Source of the DNA: CAYYTU01 sp964474655
Lineage (GTDB): Bacteria > Chloroflexota > Anaerolineae > B4-G1
Reading direction: 5' to 3'
DNA length: 64,000 bases
NCBI GenBank assembly: GCA_964474655.1
Contig: CAYYTU010000002.1
Location: 62,001 to 126,000 of the forward strand
Each line of letters starts with the position of its first letter. The first letter of the stretch is position 1. The notes under the pieces were generated by a model, which made no database searches, was not told the origin of the DNA, and saw only the letters and a list, made by a program, of their open reading frames with translations. Of the stretch, positions 18,268 to 27,426 are shown piece by piece. The translations under genes and the position numbers were made by a program.

Positions 18268-21154
18268 TCCCGTCCTCCCCGTTATCGCTTTCATCCGCTG
18301 CGCCATTGATCTCATCATCAGCGGTACGCCCCTCCTCGTCTACCGGGGCGCCATTCCCATCCGGACCGGTCATCTCGACGCTCACCATATCCGCCTGGAG
18401 CGCGCGGCCCAGCTCTCTGACCGTCGTCTCTAGAATCGCGTCCGGGTCCATTGAGCCCCTCAGCTGACCGGCGATTTCACCTACCAGCTGCTCACGAGCA
18501 GCACGGCGCTGCGTCTCTCGATATAACCGTGCTCCTTCTAACGTGACCCCCAGCTGGTCCGCCACCGCTTCCAGCGTCCTTATTTCCTCCGGCGTCCAGG
18601 GATCGGCATCGCTGGGCTTATACGTATCCAGGACTCCCACCACCTGACCGCGCACTTTGATCGGCACAGAGAGAGGATGATTATTGCCAATGCGGTCCAA
18701 CATCTCTCCGTGGGCCGGTTTGCCCGTGCGCACGGCCTCCTCCATAGCCGGTCGCCAGATATCGCCGACCTTGACCACGCCTCTTTCGTCGCTATGATAA
18801 CCCAGGTTCGGCTGAATCCGCAGCAGCTCGGCCCAGGATTCACGGCTCAACTCTCCGTAGGCCCGCTGGGCTGCCTCCAGCGCATCCTGCGACTCGGCGA
18901 AGAGGTACGCATTGTCCAGCGCCACCGCCACATAGTCGGCCATCGTTTGTAAGACGGTGACGACGTCTTCGTCAAAGGCGGACGGCTGGACGCTCTGGAC
19001 AGTGATCGCGCCCAGGATTCGACCCCGGGAGCGGAGCGGCAGCGCCACCTCCGAGCGCGTTGACGGGAGCAACGGATTGTCAAAGTGGACCGGTTCGTCA
19101 CCGACATCCAACGCGATGCGCGCCTCGCCCCGATCCACACATTGGCCGATCATCGATTCACCGCCTACTTTAAGCTTATGGCCCTGTTCCAGCATCTGCT
19201 GTCCGGCCTCGCCGGTACCAGCCCGCAGCCGAGCCCAACCACCGGTCTCGTCCATCAGGAAAAGCCCGACATAGTAAAACCCGAACCGGCTGCGAATCAG
19301 ATCGACCACGCTCTGGTTCAGCTCATCAACGTCCAGAATGGAGGAGGCGGCCCGTCCCACCTCAGCGGAAGCCTCCAGGTAGGCCGACCGGACCTCAAGA
19401 TCGCGCGTGCGCTCGGCGACGCGTTGCTCCAGGTTGCCGATCAGCTCCCGCAGTCGCGCCGTCATACTATTAAACGCTTTCGCCAGAGCGCCGATTTCAT
19501 CCTGACGCTCCACACTCGCAGTGCGCTCCAGGTCGCCGGCGGCGATCTGCGAAGCCGTCTCCGAAAGGGTCTGGAGCGGTCGCCCGATGCTTTGTGCGAT
19601 GAGCAACGAGACTAAGCCCGCAGCCGCAGCTGCTATCACAGCGATCCCAGCATTGGTCCAAACTGTCCTGTTGATGCCGCTCAGAGCCTCCGATTGATCT
19701 TGCTCGGCGATCAAAGCCACCTGGAGACGAGGCAGCCAGTGGTAGACACCCACCACCGGCACCTCACGATAATCCAGGTAAAGTCCGGACCCGTCCATTT
19801 TGGTGGTTAGAGCAGTCTCGACCGCCTCCGTACGCACATAAACTCTCTCTTCATCTCCAAAACGCGAGGCCGTGATCATAGCGTTGTTGGCCCCGACGAG
19901 ATAAGTCTCTCCCGTCTCGCCCAGGCCGGCTCGCTCCGACATAATCTTATCCAGCGTCTCCATACTGGCATAGCCAGCCAACACGCCCAGTAAACGCCCA
20001 TACTCGCCAAGCACTGGACGGGAAACCACCACCAACGTACGATCTAAAGAGGGGGAGTAAAATGGCGGCGTGATGTAGGATAACCGCCTGCCGCGCTGAA
20101 AAAATTCTTCCTGACGCCGGATTTGGCCCTCTTGGCTAGGCATGGTGGAGAGGATGATCTCACCATCGGGGTCCACTAAAAAAACCGTCTCAAGCAGCTG
20201 CTCCTGTTGCAATATCCGCTGGAAGTCGTTTAGGAGAATCTCGTACGATTCTTGATAGTCCGCCGAATCCTCCTGCGCATCGATCAATCTGCTCACAACC
20301 TCGACCATCTCCGAATCCAGATACCGCAGATCCGAGGATTGCCGGACCGAGCTGGCCAAAACATCCTCAATGCTGGTCAGCCAGCGCTCAATCTCGGCCT
20401 CCTTCAGCGTGGCTACCGACTCCAGCTGATTGACGACCTGCTGGCGACCGCTGCGGGTGCCGGTGATCACCGACCCGGTGGCGACGGCCCCGGCCGTCAG
20501 CGTCACGGTGACGATGGAGGTAACAAGCATTCGATTACGGATACTCCGGAGGAGGAAGTCGCGTATAAGCCGCCACAGGACGAATCCGCCCACTAGCGCG
20601 GTGAGGGAGAAGACGAGATAGGGCACCAATCTCAATTGGGTCACATCGTAACGCGGCAGCAAATCAACCCGATTGACCAACCAAAACCAACCGCCCAGGA
20701 GCGCCAAAGCAGCGCCCCAGACCCACCACCTCTTCCACAAGATAGCGCGGGCCAGAACCAGAATCAAGAAGATGCCGCTCAGCAACAGATAGAGCGTAAC
20801 TTCCTCCAACACCAGCTCGCCGCCGCCATAAGAGATCACGACGGAAAATAACAAGACGGCGCCGGCACGATCAGGGTTACCCCGTCGCAGCTGCCAGGCT
20901 GCCACAGCAACCCCGAGCAGGCTCAACGCAGCTAAGCCCATCACTACCAACATCTGCCAGGCCTGCGTCTGGAGGACAAACAGCGTATAAAAGACGAAAA
21001 CGACCAGATCGGTAAAGAGGCCAACGTGCAAAATACGCCTGATCCGTTCGCGCCGCTGCTCCTCCAGGATAGCGACATCGACCTGCGTCTCAACGAGGCT
21101 GGCGTTACGAGCAGCGCTCGCTGGTTGCCGTTCAGCCTTCCTATCGTCAGTCAT
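18242..21154 (-). CDS. 8-TM dCache-HAMP-GAF sensor without output domain (970 aa)
   Basis: The N-terminal third holds six transmembrane helices (~40-205), then a seventh (~215-240), an extracellular double-Cache-like domain (~240-500; it contains 'ETVFLVDPDGEIILST' and 'GETGETYLVGANN'), an eighth helix (~505-530) and HAMP ('RQDEIGALAKAFNSMTARLR'). GAF1 (~590-750), a GAF-like domain and the shared tail ('VGEIAGQLRGSMDPDAILET') follow. The last ~40 residues are very acidic and probably disordered. dCache domains usually bind small molecules such as amino acids or organic acids outside the cell; the ligand here is unknown. The stacking of a 6-TM module in front of dCache is unusual. ATG 21154 is the start. 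Confidence 0.9.
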   Translation of the reverse strand: MTDDRKAERQPASAARNASLVETQVDVAILEEQRRERIRRILHVGLFTDLVVFVFYTLFVLQTQAWQMLVVMGLAALSLLGVAVAAWQLRRGNPDRAGAVLLFSVVISYGGGELVLEEVTLYLLLSGIFLILVLARAILWKRWWVWGAALALLGGWFWLVNRVDLLPRYDVTQLRLVPYLVFSLTALVGGFVLWRLIRDFLLRSIRNRMLVTSIVTVTLTAGAVATGSVITGTRSGRQQVVNQLESVATLKEAEIERWLTSIEDVLASSVRQSSDLRYLDSEMVEVVSRLIDAQEDSADYQESYEILLNDFQRILQQEQLLETVFLVDPDGEIILSTMPSQEGQIRRQEEFFQRGRRLSYITPPFYSPSLDRTLVVVSRPVLGEYGRLLGVLAGYASMETLDKIMSERAGLGETGETYLVGANNAMITASRFGDEERVYVRTEAVETALTTKMDGSGLYLDYREVPVVGVYHWLPRLQVALIAEQDQSEALSGINRTVWTNAGIAVIAAAAAGLVSLLIAQSIGRPLQTLSETASQIAAGDLERTASVERQDEIGALAKAFNSMTARLRELIGNLEQRVAERTRDLEVRSAYLEASAEVGRAASSILDVDELNQSVVDLIRSRFGFYYVGLFLMDETGGWARLRAGTGEAGQQMLEQGHKLKVGGESMIGQCVDRGEARIALDVGDEPVHFDNPLLPSTRSEVALPLRSRGRILGAITVQSVQPSAFDEDVVTVLQTMADYVAVALDNAYLFAESQDALEAAQRAYGELSRESWAELLRIQPNLGYHSDERGVVKVGDIWRPAMEEAVRTGKPAHGEMLDRIGNNHPLSVPIKVRGQVVGVLDTYKPSDADPWTPEEIRTLEAVADQLGVTLEGARLYRETQRRAAREQLVGEIAGQLRGSMDPDAILETTVRELGRALQADMVSVEMTGPDGNGAPVDEEGRTADDEINGAADESDNGEDGNGDDAAIA

Positions 21155-21190
21155 AATGGCTCCGTTCCAAACAACCTCCCAAACCCTCGC

Positions 21191-22198
21191 TTACTCGGCC
21201 GCTCTCACAAACTCGTTGGTGAAAACGTTCAATACGCTCATCGGCGATTCAATCACGTCCTGACTCAGCAGTATATCCTGGGTGACGCGCCACGTGACCT
21301 CGTCCATCCAACCGAGAGGAGCATCTCCCGTATCAATAAAAGGGATCTGAGCCCTCATCGTTGCAGTCTGAATCTCGAGATCCAGCGAATCATCGTACGC
21401 CAGCGTCATATCCGCCGTCTCCTCCGGGTTAGAGATGGCATACTCATACCCCCGGAGCGTGGCCCGTACGACCCGCTCCACCAGCTCCGGCTCCTCCGCG
21501 ATCAACGCATTGTTGGTGAAGATAGGGTTGACGTAGACGGGGACGCCGTAATCGCTGTAGAAGATAAGAGAGAGATCGTGACCATCCAGGCGAGCCTGCA
21601 CGGGCTCATTGGTGGAAAAGAAACTACTCGCCGCATCCAGGCGACCGGAGGTCAACTCATTGGCGCCGTGATAATCCTCAATCGTCAGGAGCGTCATATC
21701 CTCGGGACTCATCCCCACATTATTCAACATCGCCAGGAATTGCATATCCCAGGTCGTATCCAGCTGCTCGGAGATGACGCCGACCTTCTTGCCTTCCAGA
21801 TCCTGAGGGGCCTCAATGCCACTCTCCGCCAGGCTCATCACCACCAATGGGTTATGCCGGAAGATGCTGGCGATGCAGACCACGTCCTTACCTTCATCCC
21901 GCAGGCGAATGATAGTATCACCAGAGGCCAGGCCGAACTGGGCCTCGCCAGACAGCACCTCCTCGGCCACATTCACCTCCGGCCCACCTGGCACCAGGGT
22001 TACGTCCAGGTTTTCATCGGCATAATAACCGAGCTGATCAGCGACGTAAAAGCCCGCAAACTCCACCGTCGGGAACCAGCTGAGCTGAACGGTGACCTCT
22101 TCTGGCTCGGGGGTGGGTTTAGAGCCACCACAAGCCGTGAACGTCCCAACCAGAAGGGTCATCAACAAAATTCCAACCGACCAACGTCTCAGTTTCAT
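21191..22198 (-). CDS. NMT1/ThiY-like substrate-binding lipoprotein, orphan
   Basis: Start chosen at ATG 22198, with a GGGGGAAG site upstream; an earlier ATG would run the frame through a dispersed repeat. A signal peptide ends in a lipobox (GTFTAC/GG), so the protein should be a membrane-anchored lipoprotein of 335 residues. The mature part begins with 'VQLSWFPTVEFAGFYVADQL', the hallmark of NMT1/ThiY-type periplasmic binding proteins. Relatives bind pyrimidine precursors, riboflavin, taurine or similar compounds. There is no permease or ATPase nearby. It is embedded in the sensory operon, immediately before the dCache sensor, so it may present a ligand to a sensor rather than to a transporter (inference). 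Confidence 0.85.
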   Translation of the reverse strand: MKLRRWSVGILLMTLLVGTFTACGGSKPTPEPEEVTVQLSWFPTVEFAGFYVADQLGYYADENLDVTLVPGGPEVNVAEEVLSGEAQFGLASGDTIIRLRDEGKDVVCIASIFRHNPLVVMSLAESGIEAPQDLEGKKVGVISEQLDTTWDMQFLAMLNNVGMSPEDMTLLTIEDYHGANELTSGRLDAASSFFSTNEPVQARLDGHDLSLIFYSDYGVPVYVNPIFTNNALIAEEPELVERVVRATLRGYEYAISNPEETADMTLAYDDSLDLEIQTATMRAQIPFIDTGDAPLGWMDEVTWRVTQDILLSQDVIESPMSVLNVFTNEFVRAAE

Positions 22199-22223
22199 AA
22201 CACACTTCCCCCAGCCCGGCAAT

Positions 22224-22380
22224 GGGCAAACGAAGCAATTCCAAAGCCTCGTAGACACATCAGATTACCTACAAACGCGTTTACCGAGCGTATCAACCCC
22301 AGCACCATTTACCTTCTTCGCACCTGAGCACACTCTGTGGCATTGAAGGCACTTTCGCAGACGATTCGCTTCGAAAACCA
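22224..22380. repeat. Dispersed 157-bp repeat, copy 1
   Basis: This stretch matches the reverse complement of 31159-31315 along its full length without gaps, at roughly three quarters to four fifths identity by eye. Well-conserved blocks are CGCGTTTACCGAGCG, TGAGCACACTCTGTGGC and TTCGCAGACGATTCG. It fills most of the gap between two genes of the sensory operon, just upstream of the NMT1-like lipoprotein. It carries no ORF of its own and could be a mobile miniature element or a duplicated regulatory region. Confidence 0.8.
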
Positions 22381-22410
22381 TCGATTACGCCAGAACTTCA
22401 CGGGCCTGCT

Positions 22411-24162
22411 CTATCCACTCCCATCACTACCGTCCACATCTTCGCCGTCTCCGCGAGGCGCCAGCCGAACGGTGACCGCGGGAAGGTCCATCGCCTCACG
22501 CACCTCCTCGGCGGCGGACTTGAGGACGCTCTCCATATCCAAGGATTCACGCAGTCGAGAGGCAATGTCGCCGACCAGGCGCTCGCGCGCCGCGCGACGC
22601 TGCGATTCGTCCATCAAGCGCAAGTTCTCAATCGTCTGCGCTACTTGCTCAGCCACGGCCTCCGCCATCTCGATCTCCTCCGCCACCCACAGGCGATGAG
22701 GACGCGTATCCCTCAAGGCCATAGTGCCGATCACCTGCCCACGCAGCTTCAAAGGCACGACAAGAGCAGAACACTGAGGTTTGTCCATCGGACTCTCCGA
22801 ACGGGCCTCCCCCACAACCACCACGTCGCCCCGTTGTACGACCTGCTCTCGGGCCTGGCGGAGCTCATCGCCAATCTCCAACTCCACGTCCGGCCGCGTA
22901 TAATCAACCCGGCCCACCTCCCGATTGGTCAGGAAGCCCTGCCACTCTTCTGCCAAGTAACGCCGATGGATGGCCTCCACCTCTTCCAGCGCCGCCTCGG
23001 TGCGACTAAACAGCTGCGCGTTATCGATGGCAATCGCGACCTGGTCAGCCATCATCTGGAGGGTCTCAACGTCGTCCTCGCTAAAAGCAGCCTCCTGAGT
23101 ACTCTGGACGCTCAAAGCGCCCAAAACTTCCCCCCGTGAGCGCAAGGGTAACGCAATTTCCGAATGCGTATGCTCCAGAAGCGGCGGAGCAAACCGCGCT
23201 GTCTCGTCAACTTTCGGCGTCACTTGAGCCTCACGACGGATGATGGCTTGTCCCACTGTGGTCGTCCCGTCCAGCTGCAATTGATAGTTCATCTCCTGTA
23301 ATTCCCGACCGGCCCGGCCGGTCGCCGCCGCTAACGTGACCCCGCTCTGCGCCTCGTCGAGCAAGAAGCAGCCCACGTAATAAACGCCCATCGAGCTAAA
23401 CCCCGATTGAACGCGATGAACTACCTCGTCCAACAGACGGTCCGGATCCAGGATGGAAGAGCTGGCCTGAGTGACGCTGAGCGACGAGGCCAGCTGCTTT
23501 GCGCGATGGTGTAACTCGCGCGTGGTCTTTTCCAGATCTGCGGTACGATCTTGAAGGTCCTCCTTCACCTCACGAGCATCGGCCAGCGCTTGCCCCCACC
23601 ACCGACTCAGCGTCTGTGTGCTTAGCAACAACGCCAGCACCACGATCAAAAAATCGCCCCCCTCGCCAACCCAGTAACCCAACGTGGTCGAATCGGAGAC
23701 ATGTAAAGGGACTTTCCCCCAGGCAACAAACAGGGTATTGGTCGCATAAATCACAAGACTTAACCCGGTAAAAGCTGTCCCCAATCTCCGTCCCAACAAG
23801 ATGAAGGTCACTGTGGGAAGCAAAACTAACCAGAGCCGCCCGCTGCCCGCCATACCACTGCGGGTGAGGATGAAGGCGCTCATCGTGTAGCCTGCTATCA
23901 AGAACATCAAAGCCCGTGTGCGGTAGTATAAACTCCGCCAGACTAAGGCCACTAAGGCAAGAGCCCAGGCTACAAAGAAAGGCACCATAAAGGCCAGACG
24001 CGCCGATCTTTCAAGACCACCCAGAAAACCAGATCCGATGAAGAAGAGATAAGCCAGCAGAGCGCCCCCGCCGACAACGCCGAGCCACAACAAGCTGTTC
24101 AAGAGCTCGACCCGTCGCTGCTGAACGTCACTCCCCCACTGAGAAATACCTTGTGTGCTCAT
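22411..24162 (-). CDS. 6-TM GAF sensor without output domain (583 aa)
   Basis: Six transmembrane helices (about 20-190) are followed by a coiled coil (~190-225), a GAF domain (~220-385; 'ALPLRSRGEVLGALSVQST'), a GAF-like domain (~390-490; 'VVPLKLRGQVIGTMALRD') and the shared tail ('VGDIASRLRESLDMESVLKS'), then a short acidic end. It has the same overall design as the 753- and 666-residue sensors. It starts at ATG 24162, 90 bases after the upstream sensor stops; that gap contains nothing I recognise. There is no enzymatic output domain. Confidence 0.88.
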   Translation of the reverse strand: MSTQGISQWGSDVQQRRVELLNSLLWLGVVGGGALLAYLFFIGSGFLGGLERSARLAFMVPFFVAWALALVALVWRSLYYRTRALMFLIAGYTMSAFILTRSGMAGSGRLWLVLLPTVTFILLGRRLGTAFTGLSLVIYATNTLFVAWGKVPLHVSDSTTLGYWVGEGGDFLIVVLALLLSTQTLSRWWGQALADAREVKEDLQDRTADLEKTTRELHHRAKQLASSLSVTQASSSILDPDRLLDEVVHRVQSGFSSMGVYYVGCFLLDEAQSGVTLAAATGRAGRELQEMNYQLQLDGTTTVGQAIIRREAQVTPKVDETARFAPPLLEHTHSEIALPLRSRGEVLGALSVQSTQEAAFSEDDVETLQMMADQVAIAIDNAQLFSRTEAALEEVEAIHRRYLAEEWQGFLTNREVGRVDYTRPDVELEIGDELRQAREQVVQRGDVVVVGEARSESPMDKPQCSALVVPLKLRGQVIGTMALRDTRPHRLWVAEEIEMAEAVAEQVAQTIENLRLMDESQRRAARERLVGDIASRLRESLDMESVLKSAAEEVREAMDLPAVTVRLAPRGDGEDVDGSDGSG

Positions 24163-24252
24163 CCCTTCACCCTCACTTCTTAACCCACAATATCTTCTTC
24201 AATTATCACACAACTCCAAACAGGCCTCCCAACCAGAAACCGAGGCCATAGC

Positions 24253-26253
24253 CTAACGCAACCTCGCATCCACCCTCTCGCTCCTGCCTGCTGCCGAACC
24301 GCCATCACCCTCCAGGTTCAATTCAATCGAGACCTGGGGCACCTTCATCACCCGCGAAAGCTCCTCGGCGGTCGTGTGGAGCGTCCGTTCTATCGTAGCG
24401 GAGCGGCGGATACGATCCACCACCCGCCGCGTCTGCTGCTCCCTTTCCGCACGCCGCCGGGCGTCCTCCAACAGACGCGCCCGTTCCAAAGCCACCGAGG
24501 CTTGATCGCTGAGAGCCTCATATAGGCGTAACGCTGATTCGGAGAAGGGGCCAGCGGCGTCTCGCAGGACGACCACTTGCCCAATCACGCGCCCGTGGGT
24601 ACGGAGCGGGATGTTGACCAGGGCTCGGACGCCGGTGGTCTCGAAGACCTGCTTGGCGCTGTTGGGCAGCCGATCATCATCCTGCACGTCGGAGACGGCC
24701 CAGAAGCTGCTGACCAGATCAAGGGGAAAAGGGCTTTCTGAGATCGGGAGCCGCACGCCGGGCTGGAACTGGGGCGTGCGATCTCGCCGCCAGACGTCCA
24801 GATAGAGCAAGGCCTCCGGCGATCCATCCGGTGAAAGCTCGAAAGCGACCACCAGACAGCCATCGGCCCCCGTATCAACCACGGAGGAGACCACGGCGTC
24901 GGCCACCTCGGAGGGCGTCGTCGCCGTGGTCAGTCGACGGCTGACCTTGTACATCGGCCGCGTCGCCTCCAGCAAGGAGATGCGGCTGGAGATGCGCCGG
25001 GCGTTCTGGATGGCGACTGCGATCTGGTCCGCCAGGCTCTGCAACACCTGGACGTCGGTGGCGTCGAAGGCCGCCACCTGATCGGACTGCACGTCGAGAA
25101 CGCCCAACATCTGATCTCCGACGCTCAACGGAAGGGTCACCTCAGAGGCAACATCGGGCAAGAGGGGATGGGGATGATGGATCGCATCCTCCTCCACGTT
25201 GCGCGCGATCCGCACTCGATGGTGGAGGGCGGTCCATCCCACCATACTCGTCTCTGCTACCGGCAAACGGAGCCCTTCGGTCATCAGCTTGGGACCGCTC
25301 GCCCCGGCGGCGGCCTTCAAATCGACCTGTTCCCCACTCTCATCCAGCAGGAAAATGCTCGCGAAGTAGACATCCAGACGCTCGCATATCAAATCCACCG
25401 TCTTATGCACCAGATGGTCGGCGTCAAAGATCGACGTAATCGCTTGCCCTACCTCAAAGCTGGCCTCCATCTGCGTCACACGACGACGCAGCATATGCGT
25501 GCGCTCCTCCAACCGGGCTTGATGGGCTTCCAAATCCTGCGCCAGCTTCTGGCTGCGGGCCAGCGCGTTCGCCATCCGGGGCACCAGGTAATTCTGCAAC
25601 AGCAACAACAACGCGCCCACCAGAAGGAAAAGCAGACTGGTCATCACCCAGGAGGCAGCGTCGCCGGTCTCGCCCGGCGGCGGGACGACCATCCCCGTTG
25701 AATAGGCCCACCCAAATCCCACCAGCGTAAGAAGGGAAAGTCCAAAAGCGATCAGTCCACTTCGATGGTCAAAGAAGAAGGGCGCCACCAGGGAAAATGC
25801 CAGTAAAAAAAGAACACCCCCGCCGCTGCGACCAGCAGTGGATAAGGCCACAACGCCCAACCCATAGAGCACCGTCAACAACGTCCAGACTCGAACGTCA
25901 TAGGAAACGCGAGACCAGAACGTAATCACAGCCAGCCCCGCATATGTGAGCACGTAAACTGGAATCAGCCACAGCCGATCGGAGCGGTAAGCGTTATAGG
26001 TCCCAATGACTACGACCAGACCACTGATCAACAGTAAAATCCGCAGCGCACCGTAGATCAGCCACTCCCGCCACTCTTTCATATCCCCTTCGACGCGCTT
26101 TCCCATCGCGGATAATAACCCGGCATCCAGGCCCGGCGAAGGCTCCTCTACCTCTGACGGCGGTCCTTCCAGATCCTCCTCGCTTTCTGGCTCCAGAGGG
26201 GGGAAATCGGAGAAAAGCGCCTCCATTGAGTTTTTCAGTCGATCGTCATCCAT
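24253..26253 (-). CDS. 6-TM GAF sensor with ParA-neighbour N-terminal motif (666 aa)
   Basis: The cytoplasmic N-terminus carries 'RLKNSMEALFSDFPPLEPE', nearly repeated in the 92-residue protein encoded just upstream, and is followed by an acidic, proline-containing linker. Six transmembrane helices span about 65-225; a coiled coil (~225-270), GAF1 (~270-430), GAF2 (~435-600) and the shared tail (~610-650; 'RRVVDRIRRSATIERTLHTT') follow. No catalytic domain is present. Gene order is parA, the small protein, then this gene, with gaps of -4 and 37 bases. The shared N-terminal motif suggests both proteins dock on the same partner, with the ParA ATPase the obvious candidate; this is inference. Confidence 0.88.
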   Translation of the reverse strand: MDDDRLKNSMEALFSDFPPLEPESEEDLEGPPSEVEEPSPGLDAGLLSAMGKRVEGDMKEWREWLIYGALRILLLISGLVVVIGTYNAYRSDRLWLIPVYVLTYAGLAVITFWSRVSYDVRVWTLLTVLYGLGVVALSTAGRSGGGVLFLLAFSLVAPFFFDHRSGLIAFGLSLLTLVGFGWAYSTGMVVPPPGETGDAASWVMTSLLFLLVGALLLLLQNYLVPRMANALARSQKLAQDLEAHQARLEERTHMLRRRVTQMEASFEVGQAITSIFDADHLVHKTVDLICERLDVYFASIFLLDESGEQVDLKAAAGASGPKLMTEGLRLPVAETSMVGWTALHHRVRIARNVEEDAIHHPHPLLPDVASEVTLPLSVGDQMLGVLDVQSDQVAAFDATDVQVLQSLADQIAVAIQNARRISSRISLLEATRPMYKVSRRLTTATTPSEVADAVVSSVVDTGADGCLVVAFELSPDGSPEALLYLDVWRRDRTPQFQPGVRLPISESPFPLDLVSSFWAVSDVQDDDRLPNSAKQVFETTGVRALVNIPLRTHGRVIGQVVVLRDAAGPFSESALRLYEALSDQASVALERARLLEDARRRAEREQQTRRVVDRIRRSATIERTLHTTAEELSRVMKVPQVSIELNLEGDGGSAAGRSERVDARLR

Positions 26254-26290
26254 AAGCCCAAGCTCCCAGCCTCAAAACCGTCCCGTGTCT

Positions 26291-26569
26291 CTATCGGCGC
26301 AATTTGCCGTTTCCCGAATCGGATTGATCGTCATCCCCTCCCCGGGAAGCGAGGGTCTGCCAACCCTGGCGCCACACGCCGCCACTCTCGGCCGATTTCT
26401 CAGCAGTATGTTCGCGCCCTTTTTCCTCGTCATCGCCGCCAGAGGCACCATGCTCAACCGATCCATCCTCACCATCCCGTGACGAAGCTTCACGCTCTAC
26501 CTCCGGCTCCGGAGGGGCGAAGTCAGAAAATAATTGCTCAAGCGAGCGTTTCAGATCGTCCTTAGTCAT
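26291..26569 (-). CDS. Small disordered protein sharing N-terminal motif with adjacent sensor
   Basis: The protein has 92 residues. The N-terminus, 'DLKRSLEQLFSDFAPPEPE', matches the first ~25 residues of the 666-residue sensor downstream. The remainder is rich in Glu, Asp, Gly, Ser and Arg and has no hydrophobic core, so it is probably disordered. It overlaps the parA gene by four bases (ATGA), a sign of coupled expression. Small adaptors with a short helical peptide plus a disordered region are known partners of ParA-type ATPases. Alternatively it is a remnant of a duplicated sensor that lost its membrane and GAF domains. No family is recognised. Confidence 0.75.
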   Translation of the reverse strand: MTKDDLKRSLEQLFSDFAPPEPEVEREASSRDGEDGSVEHGASGGDDEEKGREHTAEKSAESGGVWRQGWQTLASRGGDDDQSDSGNGKLRR

Positions 26570-27426
26570 AATTCAGCCTCGTTAATGCGTCGCCGGGCGG
26601 CCTCGGAAGCTTGCGAAGGGACCTCGGACATCGCAACGTCCCCACCCTCCTCGTCGGCAGGAGACGCGAATTTAGCGATCAATTCGCTGGCGACGGCCCG
26701 GTACTGCCCCGCGGACCGCGTCTTGGGGGCATACTCGGTAACCGGCAGCCCATAGGCCGGTCCCTCTCGCAGACGGGTGTCCACCTGTATCATCGTCTCG
26801 AACATCGCATCCCCAAAGTGCTTACGGAGGTATTCCAGCACCATCGGGTGAACCTTATTCCGCATATCGTACATCGTCACCAACAGCCGATAGGCCAGCT
26901 GAGGGTTCGTCTTCCGGCGCACCAGCCGCGTCATATCAAGCATCTGGCGGAGCGACTGGATCGCGTAATACTCACACTGGACCGGGATGATGAGCAGATC
27001 GGCCGCCGTCAGCGCATTGACCATCAGGGTACCGAAAGTGGGCGGCGAATCCACCACCACAAAATTGTAAAGCTGATGTCGCGTCTGCGCCAGACTTTTC
27101 CTCAGCCGATATTCGTAGCCGGGACGCTCATAAAGCACCTTATCCAACACCACTAGCTCCTGATTGGCCGGCGCCAAGTCCAACCCATAGACCTCGGTCT
27201 CGCGCGTGATGGAGGCCAAAGAGTCTTGCCCCACCACCGCATCAGCCACTGTGCCATGTATCGATTCGGGGTCAAAGCCCAAGGAGCCAGTCAAGTGAGC
27301 CTGGGGATCGAGATCCACCATCGTGACCAGCTGCTCTTGCTCCGCCAATGCTCCTCCCAGCGACAGACAAGTGGTCGTTTTAGCCACGCCGCCTTTGCTG
27401 TTTGCAACGGCGATCACGGTCGTCAT
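26566..27426 (-). CDS. ParA/Soj-family P-loop ATPase (286 aa)
   Basis: The deviant Walker A motif SKGGVAKTTT sits near residues 9-18, with the second lysine typical of ParA/MinD proteins; switch I is 'DLDPQAHLTGSLG' and Walker B 'FVVVDSPPTFG'. There is no N-terminal HTH, so it resembles Soj-type ParAs. A polar ~25-residue C-terminal extension ends the chain. It overlaps the histidine-kinase gene upstream (ATGA, 27423-27426) and the 92-residue gene downstream (ATGA). No ParB gene or parS-like site is seen nearby, which argues against chromosome partitioning and for positioning of a protein cargo, as with ParC/PpfA-type ParAs of chemosensory arrays. That function is inferred from context. Confidence 0.9.
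   Translation of the reverse strand: MTTVIAVANSKGGVAKTTTCLSLGGALAEQEQLVTMVDLDPQAHLTGSLGFDPESIHGTVADAVVGQDSLASITRETEVYGLDLAPANQELVVLDKVLYERPGYEYRLRKSLAQTRHQLYNFVVVDSPPTFGTLMVNALTAADLLIIPVQCEYYAIQSLRQMLDMTRLVRRKTNPQLAYRLLVTMYDMRNKVHPMVLEYLRKHFGDAMFETMIQVDTRLREGPAYGLPVTEYAPKTRSAGQYRAVASELIAKFASPADEEGGDVAMSEVPSQASEAARRRINEAEL

Noticed and set aside
1..26253. Bacteriophytochrome-type photoreceptors among the GAF proteins
   Set aside because: The GAF cores are of the generic small-molecule type, and I saw neither a PAS-GAF-PHY order nor the chromophore-binding motifs.
26566..27426. Chromosome or plasmid partitioning locus
   Set aside because: No parB, no parS-like palindromes and no replication genes nearby; the gene is translationally coupled to a sensor kinase.
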